Below are positions 16,436-26,706 of a DNA stretch of 64,000 nt, piece by piece. Numbering within the stretch: the stretch's first letter is position 1; each line of letters opens with the position of its first letter. The notes beneath the pieces were generated by a model. The model ran no database searches and had not been told where the DNA came from. It saw only the letters and a list, made by a program, of their open reading frames with translations. Location: positions 42,187-106,186 of the forward strand of contig CAJUHG010000002.1 in NCBI GenBank assembly GCA_910586005.1, read 5' to 3'. The DNA comes from an uncultured Lachnospiraceae bacterium (lineage in GTDB: Bacteria; Bacillota; Clostridia; Lachnospirales; Lachnospiraceae). A program made the position numbers and the translations under genes.

Positions 16436-19400
16436 ATGTACAAAGAAATTGCCCGAAGGCTAATGGCACTGTTTTTGAGTATTTGTATGATTGCTGGTAT
16501 GATAGATTTAACCAGTTTTACAGTACGGGCAGCAGGCTTGAGCTTTGAAGATGATGGCACAAACTGGTTTTTTGAATATCCAGATATAGTAACCTATACA
16601 GGAGGCGCATTGGAGCCAAAAGTAACAATATATCCAGTAACAGATGGTGTCAAGGGGACACCATTAACAGAAGGAGCTCATTATAATCTTACATATTCCA
16701 ATAATACGAACTTTGGGACAGGTACGATTACCATAGAAGGAATGGGAGATTATGCGGGAAGTTTAGTAACAGAAACTTTTCAAATTCAGCGAAAGAATTT
16801 GTCGGGTAATGCAACTCTTGCTTCGATTGATACTCAAAAATATCATGGAGTTCCAGTAGTGCCTCAAATTACTGTGACAGATACAGATAGAAAAGTAGAG
16901 TTACAAGGAACTTATTCTACTTCTGCTGTGGCAGGTTATGATTATTATTATTCTATTGCTAATAATAATGGTCCAGGTACTGCAACCATACAAGTGACAG
17001 GATGTGGAAATTATACAGGAGCACTTACAGGAAGTTTTGAGATAGTAGCTCTTGAAGAGGCATTGTTAAACATTGATATTAAACCTAGTGCTCCTTATTG
17101 GAATGGTTCAGAAATAGAACCAGCCGTAACTGTAACATATGATGGAACTTCACTGGTAGAGGGAACTGATTATAACAAACAGTTTGCCAATAATGTGAAG
17201 GCTGGTACAGGTGCAACTGTAATTATAACAGGAATCAATGATTATGCTGGTTTGGAGAAAACAGCAACATTTACAATTTTAAAACGATTTAATAGAGATC
17301 CAATTAATGTAGACCCTATTGATCCTCAGCCATATACAGGACAGCAGGTAACTTTAAAACCAGAACAAATTAAAGTATATGATCCAGATTATGATGCACC
17401 TTTAAGACCTGTGGATGAGAATGGGGAAGGAGATTATGAAATCTCTGGACATGGTGCTAATATCAACAAAGGGGAAGGCGCCGGAACCGTAACGATTCGA
17501 GGATTAGGTGCTTATAGTGGTACCAAAACGATTACTTTTGATATTGTATCAGCAGATATGAGTAATGTGGATATAAATGTGGATGATACGGACTGTATCT
17601 ATGATGGTACAGGTAAAGTACCAAAGGTTACTGTAAGTAGTGGTACAGTTATTTATGAGATAAATAAAGACTATACCATAAAAACCAGTAATGATGCAAA
17701 TGCTGGTACAAATACAGCAATACTTACAGTAAGTCCTGTACTTGGAGGAAAATTAGATGGGCAACCTCGTACCTTGAATTATACCATTCATCCAAGACCT
17801 TTATCTGATCCTGAAGTTACAATGGAGCTTGTAAATTATATACCTGAAGTATACAATGGAAGTGAAGTTCGTCCAAATGTAAAGCTTGCTTATAAAGGCA
17901 GTACTTTATCAACTCCATCAAATTATACGATAGGTTATACAAATAATACCAATGCTGGTGTGGCTACAGTAACAGCTACAGGTGCTGGAAACTTTACTGG
18001 AACAAAATCTTTAACTTTTACGATTGAAGCTGCAAGTTTAGATAATGCAGTGATATCAGATGTTCCAGATCAGACTTATAGTGGTTCTCCTATAGAGATG
18101 AATGTTACTATAACCGTGAATGGGCGTAGATTGAATCGCTACAATGCTGCAACTCAGGAAGGTGACTATGAATTATCCTATGTAAATAATACAAATGTAG
18201 GGACAGCAACTATTACAATCACTGGAAAAAATAATTACAAGGGAACTAAAACAAAAGAATTTAAGATATTACCTAGGGAACTTACCGCAGGTATGATTGT
18301 CAATATTGCTCCTCAAGTTTATACAGGAAATGTGATAGAACCAGAGTTGACAATTAAATACAATGGAAAAGATTTGATTAAGGATACAGATTATACAGTA
18401 AGTTATGGTGGAGAAGATACTAATAAAAATGTAGGTACCAATACAGCAGTGGTTCGCGTAGAAGCTGTGCCAGGTGGTAACTTTACAACAAGTAAACCGG
18501 TAGAGAAAAATTTTAGTATTACTGCTCGTAATCTAGCAACAGGGGATTACCTTCATGCTACAAATTTGGAAGAAAGTTATGTGCATACTGGATCACCAAT
18601 TACAGAAGCAGGATTAACCATAGAGTATATAAAAATAGATGAAGGAATGAATCAGACACTAGCACTTAATAAAGACTATACGCTGAAATATAAAGATAAT
18701 ATAGAGATTGGAACTGCTAGTATTGAAGTCACTGGAAATGGAAATTACAGTGGCACTAAAACCTTTACCTTCCGTATTAAAGGAAGTTTGGCAAATGAGA
18801 GTATGACAAAGGTTACCATTCCTCCTCAAGTTTACACCGGACATCCTGTTACGGCTACTGGTCATGAAAATGAAGAAGAAAATATGACTGTAACCTATAA
18901 TGGAAAAGCATTGACAGAAGGAAAAGATTTTACAGTAACATATACTAATAATACAGAGGTTGGTGAATTAAGTGCTCAGGCAGTAATTACTGGTCAGGGT
19001 GATTATCAGGACAGCACAGGAGTTATTTATTTTACCATTAAGAAGAAAAATTTAGATACTGTTACAGAAGATAGCAAAGACTTTATAATCAATGGAATTC
19101 CAGCAGATGGATTTGTATATTCTGGATATAAAATTGATCCACAAATAGAGGTTGTTTATCATGATATTACATTGGTAAAAGATACTGATTATACTTTAGA
19201 GTATGGTGATAATACAGAGGTAGGAGAGGGAAGTATCACCTTGAAAGGTTTAGATCCTCACTTTGAAGGCACTCATGTGCGTAAATTTACCATTCATCCA
19301 TATGATATTGAAGCTGGAGAAAGTAATTCTAAACTGGAAATACGTGGCTTGGTATCAGAAGTTATATTAGATAATATAGACACAACAAATGGTGTTACAT

Positions 19401-22400
19401 TAGATGGAGATAAGGTTGTTCAGACAGATTTATCTGTATGGTATACCCCAGTAAATGTAATAGATGGTTCAGAAGGAACACCTAGAGAATTAAATTTAAC
19501 AGATGAATATACCATTTCTTATGAGGCAAATGATAAAATTGGAGTTGCCAAAGTAATATTTGAAGGAAAAGGAAACTTTGGTGGAAAGATTGAAAAGCCT
19601 TTTGCAATCAAAGGTGATTTAGCGAATGAGGAAAGCACCAAGATTGCAGATATTCCAGATTATCCTTATACACCTTCTGCAACTAGTGAACCTGCAAATA
19701 GACCAGAGCCAGAAGTAACTTATCGTGGAGAGAAACTGGAAGCAGAGACAGATTATACTGTTTCTTATGAGAACAATGAAAATGTTGGAGATACAGCAAC
19801 TGTAAAAGTTACAGCAAATCCAGATGGCAATTATGTAAATGAAGCGACAAAGACCTTTAAGATTGTACATCGAGTATTGTCTCAGGAGGACCCAGATATT
19901 ACGATTGAAGGACTAGATCCAGATGGTTATGAATATACTGGAGAAGAGATTACTCCAGAACTTACCATTCAATGTAAAGGAGTGGCTCTCGTAGAAGGCA
20001 GAGATTATACTATTACAGCCGAAAATAATATAGAGGTACCAGAATTAGAAGTAGGGGATGGTGTACCAGTGCTTCCAACTGTTATTATTGCTGCGATAGA
20101 TGGAAGTAATTATAAGGGTGAAATTCGATTACCTTTTACTATTAAGCCAAGACAGATTAATGAAAATACGATTCGCGTTGACAATGTAGAGGAAGAATAT
20201 GACTATGACAATGGAAACCCAATTGTTGTTCCAGATGACCCAGATAATCCAGATGATGGTGTAATTGTTACCTATATCAAGGATGGTAAAGAAGAAAGAT
20301 TGATAAAAGATCAAGATTATACCTTAGAATATATTGATAATGTTCAAATTGGGGAAGCAACTATTAAAATTACAGGTATTAACAATTATGAGGGAACATT
20401 AGATAAGACCTTCCGTATTATGGCAAATTTGGAAGATGGTCTAAGAGATGGATATATCACATTGGATTATGAAGAAGAAGTGGGATATGGAATTATAGCA
20501 GTGTATCCAGAATTGATATTCACAGATCTTACTGCAGAGGAACCAAAAATTTTGGGAGAAGAAGATTTTGAACTTGTACCAGAAAAATGTCAAAATAATA
20601 TTCATGTAGCAAATAAAGATTCAGAGAATCCACCTACTATGGTAATTCGCGGAATTGGATGTTACAGAGGAGAAGTTACAATTACCTATACAATTGTGCC
20701 AAAAGATTTATCCACAGATGAAGAAGATATTACAGCATCTTTTGCTGGAAGTATTAACAATGAAACTTATACAAATGCATATGAATATACTGGAAGTCCT
20801 ATAGAACCTACAATTACAGTGTTTAATCATGGACAGCAAATGGGAAAAGATACTGATTATATTATTTCAGGTTATGTAAACAATACAAACGTTCCTCCAA
20901 AAGATGCAGAAGATGACCAACGCCCTGGTGTAATTATCACAGCAGTGGAGAACGGAAATTATGTTGGTAGCAAAGTAATGTATTTTGATATTATTCCTAG
21001 GTCTATAAGTAATATGAAAATAGACATAATAGATGGAACACAAACCTTCAATCGTAAGGAAAAGAGACCAGCTATTGAATTGTATTATATGGCAGGTGGA
21101 GAAAGAACAGTAGTTCCAACAAATAACTATGATATCGAATACACGAACAATATTGTTGCAGCGACAAACAGAGACCAGAATGCACCTACGATTAAAATTA
21201 CTGGAAAAGGAAATTATGGAGGTGAACTTACACAAACCTTTACCATTGAGCCTGAAGATATTGCAAGTGATGACATTATTATTACCAGCTCAGGTGCAAT
21301 TTATACTGGGGAACCTGTTACTACAACTTTTAAAATCAAAGCAAAGGATGGTACAGAGCTAGTAGAAGGAACAGATTATACGATTGGTAAGTATTCTGAT
21401 AATACAATGGTAGGAACTGGGTATGCAGAAATCAGCGGAATTGGCAATTATACTGGAACATGTAAAGCGGAATTTAGTATTTTGCCAGCGGAAGGTGATT
21501 TTGTAATTGAAAACATACCAGATCAAGTATACAATACCAAGGCGATTTCTCCTAAATTAAATGTGACCTTGAATATTGATGGTGGAAAATTAAGTATTCC
21601 ACTTACCGAAGGTCAACATTACAAAGCAACATATTCCAATAATATCAATGCTGGAACAGCATCTGTTAAGATTGTGGGTATCAATAATTTTAAAGGAGAA
21701 AAGACAGCACAGTTTAAGATTGTCAAAAAGAGTATTGGAACTTCTGCTGGAATAGATGCAAATATGGTATTAGGAGCTATTGCAAATCAGCAGTATAATG
21801 GCAAAGGTATCATACCTAAAGTAGAGCTTGCTTTTAGAAATCCAGCTGAGCAAATAAACAGTCAGTTAGTAGTAGGAAAGGATTATAGAGTTTCTTGTAC
21901 TAACAATGTAGCAGTGGGAACTGCAACAGCTACAATTACAGGTATCAATAATTATACAGGTACAATAAAAACTACTTTCAAGATTCTAGGAAATATGAAT
22001 TTGGCAACTGTTACAAAAATTCCTGTCCAGGATTATACAGGAAAACCAGTAACACCAGTACCACAAGTAAGTTTTGCTGGAAAAAAATTAAAAGAGGGAG
22101 CAGGAAACGACTATACCTTAGAATATAAGAATAATATAGAACGTGGAACTGCATCTATTATTATTACTGGTACCGGAACTTGGTATACTGGAAGAAAAAC
22201 AGTTACTTTTGATATTGCAAGAGAATTTTCAAAGGCTACCTCTGTTCGTGGTGTTGCTTCTGCTTATGTTTATACGGGTTCAGCAATTAAACCATCTGTT
22301 AGAGTAGAGGATAATGGAACTGTTTTGACAAAGGGAACAGATTATAAAGTAACATACAGCAAGAATACCAATGTAGGAACAGCGACAATTACTGTTACAG

Positions 22401-23221
22401 GAATTAATAAGTACCGTGGAACAAAAAAAGTTACTTTTAAAATTACACCTCAGCAGCTTGGGCGTGCTTCCATAACAAATTTGAAAAACTTGGATTATAG
22501 TGGCAAGGCAAAAACACCAAAGCTAAAAGTTGTGGTTGGTAACAAGACACTGAAATTAGATAGAGATTATACAGCAGTGTATGTAAATAACAAGAAACCT
22601 GGAAAGGCAAGTGTTATTATTAAAGGAAAAGGTAACTATACCGGAACGAAAAAGGATAACTTTAATATTGTAATACCAAAAGTGACAAATGTAAAAGTAT
22701 CAAAATACACAAGTACCAGTGCTACTATCTCTTGGAAAAAGAATAGTGCCGTAACAGGATATGAGATTTATAATTCTAGAAATGAGAGGTTAGTAAGAGC
22801 AACAAAAGCCAGCACTATAAAAGCTACTGTAAATAAATTGAAATCAGCAACAACAAGCACCTTCAAAGTAAGAGCATATGTGAGAAGTGGTGGACAATAT
22901 TATTATGGTCCTTTTGTAAAGATTAATGCAACTACTGGTCCAAAAGCAACAAAGATTACGAGTCTTACTTCTAAGAAGTCCAAACAAGTGGCTATTAAGT
23001 GGAGCAGTATAAAAGGTGCAAATAAGTATGATATTTACCGAAGTACAAGTGCAAGAGGCAAATTTAAGAAAATTGGAACTAGTAAAAAGACTTCCTACAC
23101 AGATAAAAAGGCAACAAATGGTAAGAAATATTACTATAAAATTCGTGTATGGAAGAAGATAGGTAAAAAGAATTACTATAGTGATTATTCAACCGTACAA
23201 TCAATAAAAGCGAAAAAATAG
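16436..23221 (+). CDS. Giant secreted protein with 24 Ig-like repeats and two C-terminal fibronectin-III-like domains
   Basis: The 2261-residue protein begins with a signal peptide (basic MYKEIARR, hydrophobic core, probable cleavage after VRAA). Residues about 35-2065 contain 24 modules of about 80-90 residues, each with the core pattern G-x-DY-x-x-x-Y-x-NN-x-x-VGTATITITG-x-GNYTGT, the beta-sandwich repeat common in Clostridia surface proteins. Two fibronectin-III-like domains follow (SATISWKKNSAVTGYEIYN and QVAIKWSSIKGANKYDIYR), then a Lys-rich end without LPxTG motif or membrane anchor. The basic tail may bind wall polymers. A likely role is adhesion or a long surface stalk. AGGAGG at 16422-16427 sets the start; the sortase and LRR genes follow in the same operon. 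Confidence 0.85.
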   Translation: MYKEIARRLMALFLSICMIAGMIDLTSFTVRAAGLSFEDDGTNWFFEYPDIVTYTGGALEPKVTIYPVTDGVKGTPLTEGAHYNLTYSNNTNFGTGTITIEGMGDYAGSLVTETFQIQRKNLSGNATLASIDTQKYHGVPVVPQITVTDTDRKVELQGTYSTSAVAGYDYYYSIANNNGPGTATIQVTGCGNYTGALTGSFEIVALEEALLNIDIKPSAPYWNGSEIEPAVTVTYDGTSLVEGTDYNKQFANNVKAGTGATVIITGINDYAGLEKTATFTILKRFNRDPINVDPIDPQPYTGQQVTLKPEQIKVYDPDYDAPLRPVDENGEGDYEISGHGANINKGEGAGTVTIRGLGAYSGTKTITFDIVSADMSNVDINVDDTDCIYDGTGKVPKVTVSSGTVIYEINKDYTIKTSNDANAGTNTAILTVSPVLGGKLDGQPRTLNYTIHPRPLSDPEVTMELVNYIPEVYNGSEVRPNVKLAYKGSTLSTPSNYTIGYTNNTNAGVATVTATGAGNFTGTKSLTFTIEAASLDNAVISDVPDQTYSGSPIEMNVTITVNGRRLNRYNAATQEGDYELSYVNNTNVGTATITITGKNNYKGTKTKEFKILPRELTAGMIVNIAPQVYTGNVIEPELTIKYNGKDLIKDTDYTVSYGGEDTNKNVGTNTAVVRVEAVPGGNFTTSKPVEKNFSITARNLATGDYLHATNLEESYVHTGSPITEAGLTIEYIKIDEGMNQTLALNKDYTLKYKDNIEIGTASIEVTGNGNYSGTKTFTFRIKGSLANESMTKVTIPPQVYTGHPVTATGHENEEENMTVTYNGKALTEGKDFTVTYTNNTEVGELSAQAVITGQGDYQDSTGVIYFTIKKKNLDTVTEDSKDFIINGIPADGFVYSGYKIDPQIEVVYHDITLVKDTDYTLEYGDNTEVGEGSITLKGLDPHFEGTHVRKFTIHPYDIEAGESNSKLEIRGLVSEVILDNIDTTNGVTLDGDKVVQTDLSVWYTPVNVIDGSEGTPRELNLTDEYTISYEANDKIGVAKVIFEGKGNFGGKIEKPFAIKGDLANEESTKIADIPDYPYTPSATSEPANRPEPEVTYRGEKLEAETDYTVSYENNENVGDTATVKVTANPDGNYVNEATKTFKIVHRVLSQEDPDITIEGLDPDGYEYTGEEITPELTIQCKGVALVEGRDYTITAENNIEVPELEVGDGVPVLPTVIIAAIDGSNYKGEIRLPFTIKPRQINENTIRVDNVEEEYDYDNGNPIVVPDDPDNPDDGVIVTYIKDGKEERLIKDQDYTLEYIDNVQIGEATIKITGINNYEGTLDKTFRIMANLEDGLRDGYITLDYEEEVGYGIIAVYPELIFTDLTAEEPKILGEEDFELVPEKCQNNIHVANKDSENPPTMVIRGIGCYRGEVTITYTIVPKDLSTDEEDITASFAGSINNETYTNAYEYTGSPIEPTITVFNHGQQMGKDTDYIISGYVNNTNVPPKDAEDDQRPGVIITAVENGNYVGSKVMYFDIIPRSISNMKIDIIDGTQTFNRKEKRPAIELYYMAGGERTVVPTNNYDIEYTNNIVAATNRDQNAPTIKITGKGNYGGELTQTFTIEPEDIASDDIIITSSGAIYTGEPVTTTFKIKAKDGTELVEGTDYTIGKYSDNTMVGTGYAEISGIGNYTGTCKAEFSILPAEGDFVIENIPDQVYNTKAISPKLNVTLNIDGGKLSIPLTEGQHYKATYSNNINAGTASVKIVGINNFKGEKTAQFKIVKKSIGTSAGIDANMVLGAIANQQYNGKGIIPKVELAFRNPAEQINSQLVVGKDYRVSCTNNVAVGTATATITGINNYTGTIKTTFKILGNMNLATVTKIPVQDYTGKPVTPVPQVSFAGKKLKEGAGNDYTLEYKNNIERGTASIIITGTGTWYTGRKTVTFDIAREFSKATSVRGVASAYVYTGSAIKPSVRVEDNGTVLTKGTDYKVTYSKNTNVGTATITVTGINKYRGTKKVTFKITPQQLGRASITNLKNLDYSGKAKTPKLKVVVGNKTLKLDRDYTAVYVNNKKPGKASVIIKGKGNYTGTKKDNFNIVIPKVTNVKVSKYTSTSATISWKKNSAVTGYEIYNSRNERLVRATKASTIKATVNKLKSATTSTFKVRAYVRSGGQYYYGPFVKINATTGPKATKITSLTSKKSKQVAIKWSSIKGANKYDIYRSTSARGKFKKIGTSKKTSYTDKKATNGKKYYYKIRVWKKIGKKNYYSDYSTVQSIKAKK

Positions 23222-23247
23222 CAGGATGAAGAAAGGAAATTGATACC

Positions 23248-24402
23248 ATGAGCAGAGTATATTGTATTGGAAAATTCCAATTTGATTCCTATGAGGAATA
23301 TCAGGCGGCATTAGATGATATAGAAAAAATCAGATATATCTCAAAAAAAATGGATATCAATGAACCTGGAGTGGCTCAAAGACTTTATTCACTGATACGT
23401 GAGGGGAAGATTATTTTTAGAAGTGTAGTTGGTGATGATTATCTTTTATACCTCTCAGATATGGTGGCTGAAGACTATAAAGTCATATCCAGGCCCTCCT
23501 TCACCGGGCACATTACACATAAGCTAAAACGAGTGTCGCCCGGCCAGGTAATAGGTGCAATTTGCATGGCAGGTGCGGTTGTGTGTTTTCTGGTATTCTT
23601 GGGAAGTGAATACCATGACCAGCAAAAGATTAGAGAGCTGGAAAAATTAAAGAATGACCAGGAAATTTCCGTGGCGTCAGATTGGCTTTCTGCTAAATTT
23701 ATAGAAGTTATAAGAGAAGATAAGGAAGAGGAGCCATTGTTAGCGCAGACGGAGACGGTGGAGAATGAGAAATATGGTGCCAATCTTGCACAGGAGGAAC
23801 TGCCAGAGGGAGTATGGGTTTTGCCAGAATATCAAAAACTATATGAACAAAATTCTGATTTTGCAGGGTGGATTACCATAGAGGGAACTCAGATTGACTA
23901 TCCAGTGATGCAGGCGGTAGCAGAAAGTAGAGATTTTTATTTAGATCATAACTTTGATGGAAAAGAGGATATCAATGGATCGATTTTTCTGGATTCCAGA
24001 AATAATTTTGAAGATCAGGATGACAACCTGATTGTGTATGGGCATAATATGAAGAGCGGGATGATGTTTGGGAGCTTAAAGGAGTATTTAGATCCAAGTT
24101 TCTGGAGAGAACATAAGACCATTAATTTTAATACAATCTATGAAAAAGCAGAATATGAGATTGTAGCAGTTTGTCTTTCGAAAGTGGCTGATGAAGGCGA
24201 AAAAGGATTCCGTTATTATGATTTTATCAATGCTGGAAATAAAGAAAATTTCAACCACTATATAGAGAAAATCAAAGGGATGAATATTTTAGATGAGGAC
24301 ATAAACATTTCCTATGGAGATAAATTATTAACACTTTCAACCTGCAATAATTATACGGAAGACGGAAGGTTATTTTTGGTGGCCAAGAAGTGCTCCTTGT
24401 AG
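23248..24402 (+). CDS. srtB: Class B sortase with a long N-terminal extension
   Basis: Sortase B enzymes attach surface proteins to peptidoglycan. The 384-residue product has a cytoplasmic N-terminal extension of about 95 residues, one membrane helix (about 98-119), a charged linker and the class B catalytic domain: FAGWITIEGTQIDYPVMQ, the catalytic His in YGHNMKSGMMFG (about residue 266), and the active-site Cys in TLSTCNNY (about residue 366) with the Arg of GRLFLVAKK. The next gene encodes a protein with a PKTG-type sorting signal, 36 nt downstream, making it the likely substrate. The function of the N-terminal extension is unknown. Confidence 0.93.
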   Translation: MSRVYCIGKFQFDSYEEYQAALDDIEKIRYISKKMDINEPGVAQRLYSLIREGKIIFRSVVGDDYLLYLSDMVAEDYKVISRPSFTGHITHKLKRVSPGQVIGAICMAGAVVCFLVFLGSEYHDQQKIRELEKLKNDQEISVASDWLSAKFIEVIREDKEEEPLLAQTETVENEKYGANLAQEELPEGVWVLPEYQKLYEQNSDFAGWITIEGTQIDYPVMQAVAESRDFYLDHNFDGKEDINGSIFLDSRNNFEDQDDNLIVYGHNMKSGMMFGSLKEYLDPSFWREHKTINFNTIYEKAEYEIVAVCLSKVADEGEKGFRYYDFINAGNKENFNHYIEKIKGMNILDEDINISYGDKLLTLSTCNNYTEDGRLFLVAKKCSL

Positions 24403-24438
24403 TAGCACATACACCAGTAGTTCAAGGAGGACAAGAGA

Positions 24439-26088
24439 ATGAAAAAATTATTTGGCAAAGGTTTCAAGGTGATATTGATATTGGCCTTGACTTTGGTACT
24501 GTGTCCAGTGATAGATACAAGGGCAGAGGAAGATGTCAGTGCTTTTACCATGGATGGAACAATAATTACAGGATATAGTGGAGCAGGAGGCGATATCACA
24601 CTTCCAGCTTCTGCAACAGCGATTGCTGATTATGCTTTTGCAGGAAATGGCAATATTTCAAGTATAACAGTTCCTGCAAATATTACTAGTATAGGAAGTT
24701 ATAGTTTTTCAGGGTGTACTGGATTGACTAATGTAATCATTAATGGTTCAGTAAGTCTTGGAAGTGGAGTATTTTATGGCTGTTCTTCTTTGGGATATGT
24801 AGAGCTTCCAGCAGGTTTATCTGCAATTCCTTCTGAAACTTTTGATGGATGTGGAAATCTTGCTTCTGTTTCTATTCCAGATGGAGTAACATCCATTGGA
24901 GCACAAGCCTTTAATGGTTGTGGAAGTCTTGCAGCTATTAGTATTCCAGGTTCTGTATCAGAAATTGGAAGTAGTGCATTTAATAATTGTGTTAGTTTAT
25001 CTGAACTTACAATACCATCTTCTGTTTCTTCTATGGGAAGTGGAATTTTATCAGGTTGTAGTGGTTTAACATCTGTAAGTCTTTCAAGTGGAATGTCTTC
25101 CATTCCTGAATTGACTTTATATGGATGCAGCAGTTTATCTAATATTAGTATTCCAAGCTCTGTGGGAAGTATTGGTTCTCAGGCTTTTGGAAGTTGCTCA
25201 GGAGTTAGTGAGATTAGTATTCCAGCATCTGTTTCTTCTATAGATTTTAGTGCATTTGATGGGTGCAATAACTTGACAGCAGTAAATGTAGAGGGCGGAA
25301 ATGGAAGTTATGCATCTTCTGATGGAGCAGTTTATAATTCATCTTTAACACAGCTTTTGTATTGCCCAGTTAGTAAAACAGAATTAACATTGCCAGATGG
25401 AATGACATCCATAGCATCTTCTGCCTTTAGTGCAAGTCCTTATGTCTATAATCTTAGTATTCCAGCTTCTGTAACTAATATTGAAGCAGATGCATTTACA
25501 GGAAGTGGAATTGGCACCGTGCGCATTCCAGCAAGTGTTACAGTGATCGGTTCTCAGAATGCTTGGGTACCAGATGTAATTTATGGATATACTGGTTCTG
25601 AGGCAGAGAAATTTGCAGATGAAAATGGATATATTTTTGAAAGTGTTGGTGCTGTAGAAAATATAACAGAAGATCCTACTAGTGGTAATGATAAAGAAGA
25701 TGAACCAGATACAGGTTCAAGAAATGAAACACCTACAACCACTACAGATGATGACCCAGGTGGAAATACAGGAAATACTGGGAACACAGGAAATACTGGG
25801 AACACAGGAAATACAGGAAATACTGGGAACACAGGAAACACAGGAAATACTGGAAATACAGGAAATACAGGAAATTATACGGGAGGAACAACCTCTGGTA
25901 CTGGTGGAACTACCAGCGCAGGAACACGTACCTCTGTTTCTAGAAATTTAGGGACTGCGCAGGTAGGAAGCGGAACACCTAAGACGGGTGTTGAGTTTGA
26001 TGCAAAATATGTGCTTTGTCTTGGATTTTTCTTTACAGGAACTTATTTAGTGGTAAGTAAAAAGAAAAAGAATGTTGATGCAAAGTAA
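24439..26088 (+). CDS. Surface-anchored BspA-like leucine-rich-repeat protein
   Basis: The 549-residue protein has a signal peptide ending near DTRA, then about a dozen LRR_5 (BspA-type) repeats of about 23 residues with the pattern IP-x-SV-x-x-IGS-x-AF-x-GC-x-x-L (about residues 45-385). A low-complexity linker follows (NETPTTTTDDDPGG, then tandem Gly-Asn-Thr units), and the end is a sorting signal: SGTPKTG, a hydrophobic helix and a KKKK tail. It is expected to be exported and linked to the wall by the sortase just upstream. BspA-like proteins often bind host or bacterial surfaces, which is only a suggestion here. Confidence 0.9.
   Translation: MKKLFGKGFKVILILALTLVLCPVIDTRAEEDVSAFTMDGTIITGYSGAGGDITLPASATAIADYAFAGNGNISSITVPANITSIGSYSFSGCTGLTNVIINGSVSLGSGVFYGCSSLGYVELPAGLSAIPSETFDGCGNLASVSIPDGVTSIGAQAFNGCGSLAAISIPGSVSEIGSSAFNNCVSLSELTIPSSVSSMGSGILSGCSGLTSVSLSSGMSSIPELTLYGCSSLSNISIPSSVGSIGSQAFGSCSGVSEISIPASVSSIDFSAFDGCNNLTAVNVEGGNGSYASSDGAVYNSSLTQLLYCPVSKTELTLPDGMTSIASSAFSASPYVYNLSIPASVTNIEADAFTGSGIGTVRIPASVTVIGSQNAWVPDVIYGYTGSEAEKFADENGYIFESVGAVENITEDPTSGNDKEDEPDTGSRNETPTTTTDDDPGGNTGNTGNTGNTGNTGNTGNTGNTGNTGNTGNTGNTGNYTGGTTSGTGGTTSAGTRTSVSRNLGTAQVGSGTPKTGVEFDAKYVLCLGFFFTGTYLVVSKKKKNVDAK
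25764..25875 (+). repeat. Tandem Gly-Asn-Thr coding repeat
   Basis: A run of 9-bp units (GGAAATACA and variants GGAAATACT, GGGAACACA) encodes about twelve GNT triplets in the LRR protein linker. The unit is a multiple of three, so copy-number change would alter linker length without shifting the frame. Confidence 0.85.
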
Positions 26089-26121
26089 GTGATAAGAGAA
26101 AGATAACTAAAATTCTTTGAT

Positions 26122-26165
26122 AAAAAAACAGTATAGTCACAGGAGGCGACTATGCTGTTTTTTTA
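26122..26165 (+). terminator. Rho-independent terminator of the surface-protein operon
   Basis: AAACAGTATAGTC pairs with GACTATGCTGTTT (one G-U pair), preceded by an A-run and followed by a T-run. Confidence 0.9.
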
Positions 26166-26206
26166 TTTATAACAATAGAAAGTTTGTATAACATGCTTTC
26201 TATTGT
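26165..26206 (+). repeat. Dispersed hairpin repeat, copy 2
   Basis: ACAATAGAAAG (26172-26182) and CTTTCTATTGT (26196-26206) form an 11-bp perfect stem. The left arm with its flank matches 62550-62569 at 19 of 20 positions and the complement of 8505-8524. Downstream, to about 26280, lie further imperfect inverted repeats based on ATAAGTAC/GTACTTAT. Confidence 0.7.
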
Positions 26207-26316
26207 TTATGTGTTTATGATTTTTCTCATAAGTACCCACTTATGTACAAACACTTATTTGTGAGTACTTATAGAAAGCCTTTTTCTAATAAATATCCCT
26301 GAAAACCGAAATTTCC

Positions 26317-26343
26317 TAAAGTTTCTAGTTAAACAACCGATAA
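26317..26343 (+). promoter_or_regulatory. Sigma-28 (SigD/FliA) promoter of the flgM operon
   Basis: TAAA at 26317-26320, a 15-nt spacer and ACCGATAA at 26336-26343 match the flagellar sigma-28 consensus. It stands 72 bp before flgM. Confidence 0.85.
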
Positions 26344-26415
26344 ATAGATTAGATAAAAAATAAAGTAATAGGGAACACTAATAATTACAAACACAGATAG
26401 AAAGGAGATGCCTTT

Positions 26416-26691
26416 ATGCGTATAGAAGCATATAACCAGGTCAGCACAGTTTTTAACACCAGCAAAGCTTCCAAGATTAAAGGCAGCGGAAGCATCAATA
26501 AAAGAGATGAAGTACAAATTTCACAGGCCGGCAGAGATTATCAAGTTGCTAAGCAAGCAGTGGCAGAAGCTTCTGATATTAGGTCTGATAAAGTTTCCCA
26601 GCTTAAAAACAGTATTGCATCTGGTAATTATAAGGTGGAAACAGGAGATTTCGCAGCCAAATTATTAGAAAAGTATGAAACATATTTTTAG
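26416..26691 (+). CDS. flgM: Anti-sigma-28 factor FlgM
   Basis: FlgM holds SigD/FliA inactive until it is exported through the finished hook. The 91-residue product has the FlgM pattern: flexible N-terminal half, DEVQISQAGRDYQVAKQAV, then the sigma-binding C-terminal segment (VSQLKNSIASGNYKVETGDFAAKLLE). It is the first gene of the filament-assembly operon, behind a sigma-28 promoter, so SigD drives its own inhibitor. AAAGGAG precedes the ATG. Confidence 0.94.
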   Translation: MRIEAYNQVSTVFNTSKASKIKGSGSINKRDEVQISQAGRDYQVAKQAVAEASDIRSDKVSQLKNSIASGNYKVETGDFAAKLLEKYETYF

Positions 26692-26706
26692 AAATGAGGT
26701 TTTCAT

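Noticed and set aside
22680..23221. Cell-wall sorting signal at the end of the giant protein
   Set aside because: The C-terminus lacks an LPxTG-like motif and a hydrophobic helix; it ends in a fibronectin-III-like domain and Lys residues.
24774..25103. Minus-strand open frames opposite the LRR gene and GNT repeat (also 25581-25841)
   Set aside because: They are by-products of the repetitive coding sequence on the plus strand, with low-complexity composition and no ribosome binding site.
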